Assembly: GCA_013400975.1 (NCBI GenBank)
Contig: WBMZ01000341.1
Span: 1 to 64,000, forward strand
DNA: 64,000 nucleotides
DNA from: Atrichornis clamosus
Taxonomy: Eukaryota; Chordata; Aves; Passeriformes; Menuridae
Direction of reading: 5' to 3'
Below the pieces are notes generated by a model. It searched no databases. It was not told the DNA's origin and saw nothing but the letters and a program-made list of their open reading frames with translations. Shown one piece after another: positions 48,701 through 61,132 of this stretch; position 1 is the stretch's first letter; each line of letters opens with the position of its first letter. A program made the translations under genes and the position numbers.

Positions 48701-51700
48701 AAAACCAAATTGCCTTTTGCTGTTGTTAAATACATTTCTGTACACATGACGGTCCTTCAGTCAAAACAAACAGCCAAAGCAAAACTTTTTAAAGCGGTCC
48801 TTGATTTACATCTTCACTTTAAAAGCCTAGGTGTATGGATTTCGTTAGATTTTCACACTTAGAGCAAGGTACTTGAGCAAGATTATGTAAAATGTATTAT
48901 ATCTTTAGTAATTTGAATTTAAAACTTCATGGCAGAACTAACAGACCCTGCACCATAATCTTATTTCATTGATATGATTTTATCTGGGTCTAGGCTAATA
49001 CGCTAATAATTTCTGTGAAAATGGATTAAGACTATTCCTTTGTTATTACTTATTGACCAAGCAGCACTAACATTGTATTTTAACTGAATTTAAAATGTTA
49101 GCTCAGGTCTCATTTACTTTAGTCAATGTATTCCAAGACGGTTGAAAACCTTTCATGTCTCGTACTTAGTTGAATTGGTTTAGCTCCTTTCTACTGCATC
49201 AATCTCAGAGGCCCTTTTACCTTGCTCAAAATGACTTTTGAAACACGTAGAAGCATAACTTCCTAAAATGAAGTGGGCTTTCTTTTTATACTTCCAGCTG
49301 AGACTACAGCAAAGCATCAGAGATAAATCCTTATTCTTATATTCATGTATTAAATCTATATAATAACACCTACATTTGAAATACTAGTTCTTTGAATTCA
49401 GATTCAAATATATTAGGTTCTTAAAGCTAAGAAGTTCAGAATAGGGTCTGAAAAAAATAGGAAAAGCTCTTTTTCCTAAGTTTGGTACTTGAAAAAAATA
49501 TCAAAAGATTGCAAGATGATTGCTAGGTAATGGTCACAAGAAGAAGTAGCAGCCTGAAGCCAAGCTAAGGATGGCAAGACTGCAGAACAGGAGAGCCACA
49601 CAGGCTGACTGCAGAGGTATTCAAGTTTTCCAGGGATTCGGGGGGCAAGGACTTGAGCAGAGTTTGCTGCAGCTCTAAATCTTTGAAATTACTGCACTTG
49701 AGCCGAGAAGCAAGGACCTGTTTACAAGGACACAAAAGGCAGAGAAAAAGCTGTTTATCAACTCTTTTCCTATTTTGGATTATCTTGTCATGGAACTTGA
49801 TTTAGATAAAATGGAAGACTTCTACTTTTAATCCAATAAAATCTGGCGTTTATGCGTTTTAGAAGAAATCACTATGAAGCAGAAAATCTAGACAGATCCA
49901 TCTTAAAGCTAATCCACTGTCCTGTTATGAGATCTATAAATCGGGTTAGGGCCAAAGTGTTTTAATGCATCTCAGTTTGCAAGCTGTGAAACACAATAAA
50001 CATGGTTTGTATTTTTATAAGCTATTTTAAATACACTTTCAGTTTTTAAATCACATATTATGGTTATATGAACTCAGCTTACATATTTCTGCTTGATTTC
50101 TATTGCTCTCATTAGCCTTGGCAAGATTACAATAATGCAGCTATATTAGTTCCAGTTCCTCATTAAACTATTTTCTTTTATAACTTTCCTTCCAAAAACC
50201 TTTAACATAATACATAACACAACATAAATGTACCAAATCAGAACTAAAGGGCATTTATTTGTAATTCCTTCTTCATATACTTCCAGACAAGAATGAGCTG
50301 TTTCAGGCATGGCAACTCACTGAGCTCATAGTAAAAAACAATCAAAGAAATGCTTTCCATCCCTATTCATTTTCAGTCTTTACCTTAACTGTAACAAAAG
50401 TGCTTATTTTGCTGAAAAATGTTTTTGCGTGAAACTTCACCCAGTAACAAGACCTTACAGCCTTAGCCAGCAATCAGCTCACACCTTAGATCTTTCCAGG
50501 TGCTTATATTCTACTCACTGGTTAGTCCAGCAGGAAATGTGCTACCTCTGAACACACGTGAGTGTGATCACAGTACGTTTGTCTCCAGCAGCGTTAGACA
50601 TGCTGCCTTTGCCATAGTTGGCTTCTACATGCTGGTCTCTGTAAGTGCTGATCCTCAGATTCCTCAGACCTGTAGTCTCTTTCCAGTGGCTGGCACCAGC
50701 CTCTGATCCCACTGGTGGGGTAGCTGAACTTGAAGTTTGCATGTGTTCACACACAGGCACAGAAGAGACCGTGCACTCACGCATGTAGTAGCTGCAAAAA
50801 GCATTAGGCAAGAACACAGGATAGCCTGCAGAGATAAAGTGAAGGCTCAGACAATCCTACTGCCCAGCAACCTGCGTGTATGTGATTGTCCCTTTTTATC
50901 CCCTTCCCCGCTGCTTCCTCATGCTTGTTACACCCCAATCCACATTGATTCCTCTATTCCCCAGTTTTGGTCTCTCTCACCTCAACATCCCATAATAAGC
51001 TCAATACAGCATTCTTTGCCCTATCCCCAAATTCCTTTCTCTGTGCATCCCGTAAGAAGTGCTATAGCCTATTATGCAATCATCCCTTACTTGTCTCGTG
51101 TTCCTGGGAGAGAATCTCTTTTCTTGACCCACCTCACTACTTTCCTTTGATGAACTAGAAGCAGATCACTGGCTCTGTTTTACTCATTACCTTACTCCAC
51201 TTCACCTCCCTGTCATTGTTGGTCTGATTCTTACAGTCTTTATGTTTTAGTCACAGTCTTACAGCATCACACTGAATAATGTTTCATATAAACAACCTCT
51301 GAGTTAGGGCTATTTTCTCAGTGTTGGACTGACAGTGGCATCGTGTCTATCATTATCACAAGCAGTATGACATAAACACTTTATGAAGTCTAAGTATACT
51401 ATGTCTCTAGAGATGCACTTGAAAAAGCCTCTCAATTAGCTCCACAGAAATTCAATCCTGTCAGTGACAGATAATCAGACTGAAATAGCCCCACAGGTTA
51501 ATTTTTCTTACTTATGTATCAGCTTGTTGCTTTCTTTAACTGCTAGAGAAGTTAGGAGAGGGCTGATAGGTACTTTATCATCCTCACATACAAATACATA
51601 ATTCTGTTTCACAATGCAGAACTTAGAGGGAGAAATGTTTAATAAATATTTATGCATCATTAGCTATGTTAGTTTTTTCTACCAGTCAGGGTATTTTTTC

Positions 51701-54700
51701 CTCAATATTGTTCTCATTTCAAAGTTAATCACTTTGAAACAATTACTTTAAAAGCTAAGTAATTTTAACCTATCATATGCAATACCAAAATGGATTTCTC
51801 TTTACTTGGGCAACCTCCATTCTCTTTGTCTTCATCCTCCATAACATCATGATATTTAACATCAACTAATAAGAAGCACTGCAGCCACAATCCAGTCTAG
51901 CAGCCTACATCTCAACTAGAAATGAGTAAAGTTTCTTCCTGCTTTTAATCCTTCAGTTTAAAGAATGTGGACCTATATGAAATTTCTGTGTATTCTGAAA
52001 CTGAGCATTTAAAATATCCTTACAAAACATCAGGATTGCTAAAACGCTTTAGATTCACAGCTTCAAAGACTCCAGAGTTTTAAAACTGGCCCTCCAGGGT
52101 GATATTACAAGGCCTCTGATTTGTTTGTTCAGTCACCCATTTCAACATTTATGCTGAGATTCGACCCAACCTCTTTCATTTACACCACTAAAATAATCCA
52201 TGTTTAAACCAAAGAACAAGATTGATATCTACTTTGAGTGTAAACTGAGGATGAAGTAGATAAGACAAAAATATCTGTATGTTATCTCAAGCAGAAGTTA
52301 CCTATGTTACTACACAGTGTAAAATACACTTTCTGCCTGGCAGACAAGCCTGCAGTACCTTACCCTGACATGAAGTACAATATCCTCATATTGAGAGAGA
52401 CAACACTTGCTGAGCAGAGAGGCAGGACAGATTTATTTTGCAACAGTACACTGACAAGCCTGGGGACCAACCTCAGAACTGCCCCCATTTTCTTCTAGAT
52501 GCAGGTACCAATTTGATAAAGGAAAAATTTCATGTAAAACCAAAAGACAAGCTCATTCAGTGGCAACTCTTTTTTCAGTAGAGCCAAAAAACAACTGATT
52601 GCAGATGGGTTAATATTTCTGACTGATATATGTAAGGAATTTAGAATTAAAGAGTTGCTAGTTATTTGAACAAATAGGTGACTGGCAACTTAATTTTGCA
52701 TCATACCTATCATCTGACAAAATTTATCTAGAGTGAAAAACTTGTCCATTTCCTTCAAATTGTGTTAAAAGACCCTGCTTCTGTCTTCTGCTTTAACCTC
52801 TACCACACCTACAGTGCTATTTTCCAAATACCTTTGAGTTAATTTTGTGAAGACGGAATTATTCAACAGTATGAACGCCAGAGTCATGAAGTGTTCCACA
52901 CAACTTTTGTAGTGCCAAGAGCAACTATCAAAACACAATAAATTCAAAAGTCCAATGAAATACACTTATTCTTTTCAGCAAAAAGGCACACAATCAATAC
53001 CTATGTCAACTATGAATTTAAACTGCAAGACAGTCAAAGTTGCACGACACTGGAAGATTGTTGAAACCTCTCAGGGCATTTCAAGCTTAAGCTAATGTTG
53101 GAGATTTAATATTGCCAGTGACATCTAAAGTAATTTTGTATTAAAAATTAGTAACCTTACTCTTCAGTAAGATTTGCACATGTGACAGGGCCTCCCACTA
53201 CCCCATTGTCCTACCTTGACGGTCACACACTGGAGTGAGACTAAGCACGTCCTAGCTTAAGCATGGTAAATTGAAACAGAACACACAAAGACCCTTGATT
53301 GCTTTGCCCATGCTCCAGTACTTGCATTATTTTAGGAAGACAAAGGAAGCCTATTATTCAAAACAAGATAAGGTGATTATTTTGAGTGACATTATTTAAA
53401 GTGTTTTTCCTCTTATCAGCTTCATCTCATCTAATATTTATCCTTCTTTACACGCAGTTCCATGTATCAGTACCACTTAGGTAAAAGTGTTGTGCATTTT
53501 GTTCTTGCACATTTGACTGATTGTACACAATCTCCTAACTAGTACTATAATTTTTATAAACCTTTTTAGATGTGATAGTATATGTGCAGTTTCAATCATG
53601 CATGCTTTTGTTGTTTCAAGTATCTCAGAATAAGTAAGTTTTGGTCATATAGATGCTTTTTGCTAAAGACAGCATCCACCCATGAGTAAGGCTGTTTTAG
53701 TTCATGCTTGTTTAAATGGGTCCCCTTTATTTTGTTCAATATACAAACGTAATGTTGCTTTCTTAATTGTCTGACAGTCACAAGGCAAAAAAATTAAGCT
53801 TATTGCAAGCTGAAAATGCCATCTCTTAATAAGTGCTATCAACTGAAAAGCCAAGGCAGCATTATGTTTTGAACCTGCATGGAGCAGAACTATAACTGAG
53901 CATCAATTAAAACACATTTAACAACAGCTTTCTGTTAAAAATAATTTGGCAAGATAAGCAAAGGCAAATTTAACCAAAGCAGCTTCTACTCAAGCTTGTT
54001 CTCATAGTTTTTAGATTCTTCTTATACAGAATTTTTTAAAAATACATTAAAATACTGTTCTGCTGCAGACCAGAGTTGAGAGGAGCAAGCTGATACAGCA
54101 AACACACACTGGGTTGATGAAAAAAAAAGTGAACACTGACTCCTTTTCCAACATTAAAAAGATAAAAACCTTTCTTTTTTTCTTCTGATAAAAAAAGGGG
54201 TTTCTTTCATTGCTTCTACCTGCAATATCTATTTCTTAATTTCTTTGTCTACAACTTCGAATACGTAATAAGAGCCATGACAGATTAATTTCATTAAGTA
54301 AGACTATTTTTCAAGGTAATCCTCAAACAGAAGAAGTCCTTTGTTACCTGCAAAAGGAATGAATAGCACAGTTTCAGGAACTAATTTGATTTGTCTTTCT
54401 CCAGATTAGCATTAAAAACAACCAAAGAACTCAAAATAATCTGATCTCTTCCGTAAGACTGAGAAGGCATGATTAGAAATGTAAAACCAGGCTGGGACAG
54501 GTCCATAGTCCGTAAAATGCAGACTGAGAGAACAAGAACCCTTAAAACCCTTTGCCCTTTGTGGGGGCAGGAGGCAGGGAAACAGGTTGCCCTATGTCTT
54601 ATCACATACCCCTCAATCCTGAGCTTTAACTCGTATCTACTTAGTCTGAATTTGTGAAAATAAGGGCTAAGAACATAAATAAGACTATGTATTCAACCAG

Positions 54701-57700
54701 AGGGCCAAACAGGTTTCTGTTTTTCTGTTCCTGTGATAAACACAATTGTTTACTTATTACAATCTAAAGTAATATTGCATTTTATATAAAAATCAAAAGG
54801 AAAAATATTTTTTGAATAAATCACTCAGAAAGGCAAATAATGCTTAGAGGTCTAGGGAAATGTTATTAACAATTGTTCAAGCAATTTAGCAAATGTATCA
54901 ACAATACAGCATCAAAATAAAGAAAATATTTAGAATATATATAGTGGGATTCTGCGTTTAAGTTATCATTCAGGCCAATATTTGTGAAACAACTTATTTA
55001 TACATGTTAAAAGCAAATACTCAAACATACCACTTCCCCCAGACTGGTATTTAAGCGGACACCAAAAATTCTGTAGGCTTTCACTTCTTCCGCACATTCT
55101 TATGGTATTACTCAGTTTTAAAGAAGCGTAGAACACTAGAGCACTATTTGTTCCAATTCATTTCTCCTTGTACAAAATTATTAGAATGATAACTTGTAAT
55201 ACTTTGGGTAAGTAAATGACATCTAGACAACTAATGGGGACTGACAGTTCCTCTTGCCTCAATTGTCCAGGCAGGTTGATTTTTGTGGGAGTTTTCGCCG
55301 TCTTTGGAGGAAAACAAACACACCATCCTAACAAGCTTCAGTAAGTTCTTCCTATTTGAGTATTTGACACATTGCTTTTTCTTTTTGAATGGTGAAAAGT
55401 GCTAATATGACTTGCCCCCACTTTAATCTGAGGGGTTCTCCAGTACTTTTTAAATGCAAATAAACTGATGTCTGTACCTCCGTAATATAGGCCATCTGGT
55501 GCTGGCTGGTACCAGGTGACTGAAAGGCAGCAGCTCACTTTTATTGCTGAGTTTAATCTGCCAATTCAGTCTCTATATGGGGGAAGAAAAGCAGCATTTG
55601 ATAAACCACCACAGAAAAATAACATCCAACTGACCCATTCCTGTCACTTGAAACAGCTTTACACAAAAACAAGAGCCAGTTTCAAACTCAAAATGCAATA
55701 TAATAAAACAAACTAACTCACGGTGACATACTGAACTTCAGTTAATCAAGTGTAACTGCTGCAATCCTTCAGAACCATTCATCAAACTGATATGTTCAGC
55801 AGAATGAAAAAAGTCTTTGAATGTCAATATTAATTTGCAAATGCACAAATACTTTGTGAAAAAAAACCCAGTTCCCATAGGAACCATTTAACATTACTGT
55901 CCCAGTACAACACAACCTTGTCTTAAAAGGGTTTACTTAAATAACTTAGATGTGGTTTCACAGTAACTATGGTCCTCAACATGCAGTATTTTACAGTGAA
56001 AACACCACAGTATTTTCATGACAGTATTCAACTCATGTGAAACCTCTAAACTAAACAGCAGAGAAAGCTACACAGTGCTGAACCCAAACACTTCCAAAGC
56101 ATTCACTGTCATTGACTTAGCTGAACTTTCTAATTTTGGATATCAGAAATACTTACCAAGTTTTCCAACAGTTTTCCAAATAACTTCTGGCTTAATTCTG
56201 GATTGCTAACATTTTTGCACACCACGTTTTCTTAATTTAAAAATTAGACTACATAAAAAGCTGAACCCTACAAAAGTCTGAACATTTAGACATACAAGTT
56301 TTCTCCTTCTTTACTCCGGCAGCACTCCAGAACCTCTTAACATCATATCCAGTGTTGTCTTTTTTGTTTGAATTTGTACTGCAAAAGTACGTATTTCTTG
56401 AAAAGAACAAAATGGTCCTAGTTGCACTGAAATTCAAGAATTCATTCATACAGCTCAGGCCAAGTTCTCTGTTCTAAACAGGGCAATGCAAGTGTCTTAG
56501 TGAAGTATTATTCCTTATACTGTTTGATTGTTTGTGAACAATCTTAGCTCACTCTTTGCAGCCCTTGGTTATCCTCAAGGCACACAATCTCCCCAGTTCA
56601 CACCCGTGTCCCTGATCGCTCATCCCAAACGACCTAAATCCACCCCATCTCCCACCCTTCTGTGCTTCCAGTGGAAAACAAGGGGGATGGGGTGCACACA
56701 GGGCCTGCTCCAACCTGCTGCATGAAGAAGTAGCATGGAGCTTACCCAAAGTGCTCCTCTGTGTTGTAAGAAGAAACTTTACCTAATCTACACAGGTTAA
56801 ATTTTATTTCAGGAAACTACTATGAGGTTTTGGCAGCTCTCTCACACACAAGTAGAATATATAGGCTACGTATTCTTTTTTAAAGTCACCAAATAATTCT
56901 AAATTGAACACACTCAATTACCCAAGGATGAACAAAAATTCTTCTCAGAAGACATACTAGAAATAAAAAGGAGTTCAGTGGTTTACTCTGTTCCTGAATG
57001 GAGCACTGGTTCAGTCATCTTAAGCAGAAAAGAAAGGAGAAAAAAAAGAAAAGAAATTCATGGCTGATTTGGGAAATTACACTAACTTCAGCTATGCAAA
57101 AGAGTAGTTAATTAGAGAAAGCTCCTCAGCAGCTGATGAAAGGGCAGACATAATTACAAAGTTTTAAAAATGGCTGGCAAAAATCTAGCAAAAGTCTAGC
57201 TGTTCTCTCCCACCTACAAATTAAAGATTATCCTGTGTAACTGCCAACAAAACACGTAAGATTGGTGGTCAAACTACAGATTTTCTTCCCCTCCCCACTA
57301 ATACAATGGTCTCTTAGCATGAGATTTACTTTTTTAGTGAATTTAGAATCATTAATCTTAATTGTCTGTACAGAACTACTAAAATTTGCTTTCATTACAT
57401 GACAGTCTGCCTTATGCTATTATCTTGCTCTTGGCCCATAGGAAACATTAAGAAGCACACAATTAGCTCAGTTTGATTATTTATTCTTGCAATTCAACAC
57501 ATTTTTATATTGCTAAAATAGGCACTTCTGTTGCTTGTAAACAAGCTGGGCTTTGACTGGACATCTCAGCTTCACATAACCTGGCTCCAGTTTTCATGTC
57601 ATGAAAAACTACATAATAATTGCTACAGCAGTTTTCTCTCAATTTTTTTCCCTGCTTTTCCAAAGTAACTGTAAGGATAAGGTTATTTTAAGCAGAAGCA

Positions 57701-60612
57701 CTAAGGAAACTTGAGATCTGCATTTGTGGAAATGGCATAGGGAGAGAGGGAGGAAGGACCCTGTGCAACTTACGCAAGTTTCTCAACTTTCTTCAGTTAG
57801 ACTGAAAAAAACATTACAGCAGCCAGTAGCTTGGCCATGTCACTTATTTTATTAAGAGTTCTGCGATCTGATGCAGAACATCATGTTGTTGACTGCTTCC
57901 AAAAAAATGCTAATCACCAGACTAGACTCAATCAGTAGCTGACATAGTAAGATCTTGTTATATTACAAATTACCCAGTAATTTCACCAGAGAAAGTGAAC
58001 AGCCCAGAAAAACAGTAAAACAAGTACTCCTGCTACTCACTATTTTGCAGTAGATCTCTCTGATCTTGAGGAAATTCTACACTATATCTGAAATCAGTCA
58101 CCAATGCAAACACTTACACAAAAAAATTTCCCATGAAAACCACTTTAAGCACATGATGATTCTTTACTGAAAAGCAATTTCAGTATGAAAACTCACTACT
58201 ATTAAATCCGTTAAAAATTATTTTCTCTTCTTTTTACTTATCAAAGCATGATAATCAACAAAGTATCTTTTACACCATAATTATCTGACACATTAAAGCA
58301 ATATTGGGATCATAAGTTTACTAAATCAAGGCTACAAGCTTTCAGCAATATTTGAATATGCAACAGAAATTATGCTAGACATTCGGCTTGCCAAAGGCTA
58401 AGGATCAGTTAGTAAAAGGAGAAAGGCTCTTATATGGATCTGGGAGCAAATCAGTCAGCTCTATGAAGCAGAGATCAGAACATGAGAATTGAATGTGAAC
58501 ATTTTAAATATTTAGCATGCATAGTCTTGTTTTAAGAGCTAAGAAATTTAATCTCAACAAAAGATAAAATTGAAGTCACTAGGGATTTAAGACTGGTAGG
58601 AGTACATGACACTTGTAAATAGACCTGAAGTTTTCTCTAGATTTATCTTTTTACCAGCTTTTTAATCTGCTTGAATTACCTTAACGTAAAAGAAGTCTCA
58701 AAACTGTGGCAGAACTGCCAACTGCTTGCTCACGCATTTTTAATTCAGTAACTTCCCAAGCCTGGAATGTCTAGACTGGAGATAAAACCATGCCTGCCGT
58801 AAAGGTGAGCAGCGACTTTACATATGAAGTGTGCAAGGAATTCTCATATTCTGTTTCCTCCTCCAGGGGAGGACTGAGAAACTGGGAAAAATAACCATCT
58901 GCTGCTTGATAGAGTTGCTGAAAACACGATACTACTGTCAAGATGCCTGCACTCCTCTGCTGATTCAACATGCAATATTTAAAATATCTCACAGCTAGTC
59001 TCTACCTGGATGTGAAGTGTGTCATTATTACTGAAACACTAATGTTTATCAGCTCCCTAAAGCAGAATCACATCACAAATGCAGCAATGTATCAATATAT
59101 AAAAACAAAACCTTTGAGTTTTCTATCTCACCAACACTTTCCAATGGAAGCAAATATTTTATACAGGTCTCTTTCCTTTGGATTAAAGAAAGCAACTACA
59201 TTTTTAAAATATGTGAAGTTTACAGGCTATGTCTAAAAGCAGTTTATTTTGAATGAATGATCTTTAAAAGCCTTGAAAAGCTCTAGCTTGAAGAATGTCT
59301 TAAATTAAAAAAGACGACACACAGACGAGTTCCATTTGAGCAATCAATGCTGACACATTAATAATGAAATATGCTGCAGTATTTCAAACATTTTGCAGCT
59401 GTTACAACAGCATTATTAACTAATAGAGATATATTTACCAAATTCCACATTTTGTAGTACAAGCATTTGAAATCAAAATAATTCTTTTTATTTGTTTAAT
59501 CATTAACTGGTAATCTAATGACTTTTCAAATGTAAATCTAATCAGGGGCATTTGAAGAATTGCTTTTTATTTCAAGTATTAGGATAATCCCTCAGCTGTA
59601 ACTATGCTCTGCTGTCATCTCTCCTAACCTAACCAAGTATTCTCAGCCATTTACCACATTCAGGCAACCTTACAAAGGGAAATTCTCTCTCTCCCAAATC
59701 AAAAGTAGACATTTAGACTCTAGAAAGTTAATATTTCCAAACCACAGCAATGTTTTTAGCCTTTATAACTAAAGTATATTGTTATAAGGACCAGAATAGA
59801 ACATTTAACTTTGCTGGACACCCCTGTAAAACTTCAGTAATCAACAATTCTAATGTTTCTATTGTCAGCTATAAACCTGTTTTAACCTCCTACCATATCA
59901 ATAAGGATAGCTCAATGAAACTACACAAATTGTCATAACAAAATTTGCTTCTGCACTAACTTTTTCCAAAACTGCTTTCTAATCAAAGAGAAACAGTATT
60001 TGTATCAGAGAGGGGATTTTTTTCCCCTCCAAGTCCGCATATGTTTTTGTATCTTGTTTTATTATGTAAAATGAAAAAAAATTCTATTTGAAAACTGAAT
60101 TAGAAATAGATCTGCAGTCATAGACTATGAACACACAACATTTTTCATAATTGTAACACTGCACTATTGAAGAATGAACCGACAGATGAAGACTCCAATG
60201 CATTCTGCAGACTACACTGCAGATCTGAACATACTAATGGATTCACAACACCTGAGAGACGACACCTGTATTACAAGAAATTATTATATTTAATACTAAA
60301 ATTACCCATTTCATTTTTGTTTAATATTAACTCCATAAAGAAGAGTGCATGCAATTTTAATTGTACCTATGTTGCTAAGGCTGCTCATTATGCTTTAACA
60401 TTGCTGTGTGAAGAAGCACCTTAACTGGTTTGCCTGTTGTGTTCTGTGACGTGACCTAGTGACAAATTTTCAAGTCACCTAGAGTTACCAATTGTATAAT
60501 CTATAAATTATACATTTATGTTTTAAATGGATTCATTTATGAAAGACAGTATTAGATGATAATACAGGACTCAATAAAACTGAGAATTTTCTGTGCAAGA
60601 ATAGCAGTGGTC

Positions 60613-60756
60613 CATGACCCTGAGATTGGCTCAGCTGGTCAGAGCATGGTGCCAACAACATCAAAGTTGTGGGCTCAATCCCCGTATGGGCCATTCACTT
60701 AAGAGTTGGACTTGATGATCCTTGTGGGTTCCTTTCAACTCAGAATAATCTGTGAT
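60613..60756 (+). mobile_element. tRNA-Ile-derived SINE with CR1 tail (TguSINE1-like)
   Basis: The head is tRNA-Ile-like: A box TTGGCTCAGCTGG (around 60626-60638), GTCAGAGCATGGTGCCAACA, and a B-box-like GGGCTCAATCCCCG (around 60671-60684), then GGGCCATTCACTTAAGAGTT. The tail GGACTTGATGATCCTTGTGG, TTCCTTTCAACTCAGAATAA and TCTGTGAT resembles a CR1 3' end, as expected for a SINE mobilised by CR1 machinery. From memory this composite matches TguSINE1 of passerines. Substitutions relative to tRNA-Ile and the absence of a proper acceptor-stem 3' end rule out a functional tRNA. Confidence 0.88.
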
Positions 60757-60922
60757 CGTAAAAACCTTACTTAGGTCTATCATCTGAGCTTAAACTTTAA
60801 CAAAGCTTAACTCATTTCCCTCCTCCCCTGAACACATTCCTCATAATATGGTCAACCAACCTTTGTATGCAAGCAACAGGACAAGTAAACAATTCATGTG
60901 GATTAACCAGGTTACAATTCTC

Positions 60923-60963
60923 ATACACACGTGTATGTATGTGCATATATATACACACACATA
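60923..60963. repeat. AC/GT/AT alternating purine-pyrimidine tract
   Basis: The sequence CACACGTGTATGTATGTGCA followed by TATATATACACACACA is almost wholly alternating and nearly self-complementary, with a GTGTATGTAT arm facing ATATATACAC. It is a compound microsatellite that could form a hairpin or Z-DNA. It lies about 90 nt downstream of the 81-nt SMAP1 exon in transcript direction. Confidence 0.7.
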
Positions 60964-61051
60964 GAGACACATATAAATTTTTTCCCCAAATCTCTGAACA
61001 TGTCTAATACTATGTGCCATTTTTAAATAACTGGAAAAAAGAAACTCTTAC

Positions 61052-61132
61052 CTTTTCAACTGTTAACTGTTTTGATGGTTTTTCTGATTCTCTCTCTCTC
61101 TTTTTCTCTTCTTTCTTTTTTTCTTTTTCTTT
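61052..61132 (-). CDS. SMAP1: SMAP1 lysine/glutamate-rich 81-nt exon, likely alternative
   Basis: The exon encodes exactly 27 residues, KEKEKKKEEKKRERESEKPS then KQLTVEK, with phase 0 at both ends, so skipping preserves the frame. Acceptor TTTTGCAG|AAA, donor AAAAG|GTAAGAG. The charged helical stretch links the N-terminal ArfGAP domain to the clathrin-binding region. The human SMAP1 isoforms I recall (467 and 440 residues) differ by 27 residues, which fits alternative use of this exon. The purine-rich sequence could act as an exonic splicing enhancer. On + it looks like a (TC)n/T-rich simple repeat and could be masked by mistake. Confidence 0.93.

Larger units (their letters stand above)
39302..61051 (-). 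other. SMAP1: SMAP1 intron, 21,750 nt
   Basis: The largest intron in the window, donor AAAAG|GTAAGAG and acceptor TTACAAG (or TTACAAGCCACAG). It contains a CR1 reverse-transcriptase piece (about 43895-44145), an LTR fragment (about 45611-45735), a SINE (about 60613-60756) and an alternating purine-pyrimidine tract (60923-60963). Long stretches, notably 46000-60600, are plain AT-rich sequence in which I identify no element or gene. A pyrimidine-rich open frame at 50737-51150 (+) is not recognisable. Confidence 0.85.

Noticed and set aside
50737..51150. 137-codon open frame on + in a SMAP1 intron
   Set aside because: Pyrimidine-rich low-complexity DNA accounts for the Pro/Ser/Leu-rich peptide; no family resemblance.
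60613..60690. tRNA-Ile-like sequence
   Set aside because: Substitutions relative to tRNA-Ile, no intact acceptor stem, and a direct join to a CR1-like tail identify it as a SINE, not a tRNA gene.
61083..61132. (TC)n/T-rich simple repeat
   Set aside because: On the - strand it is the Lys/Glu-rich SMAP1 exon with an AG acceptor and a consensus GTAAGAG donor.
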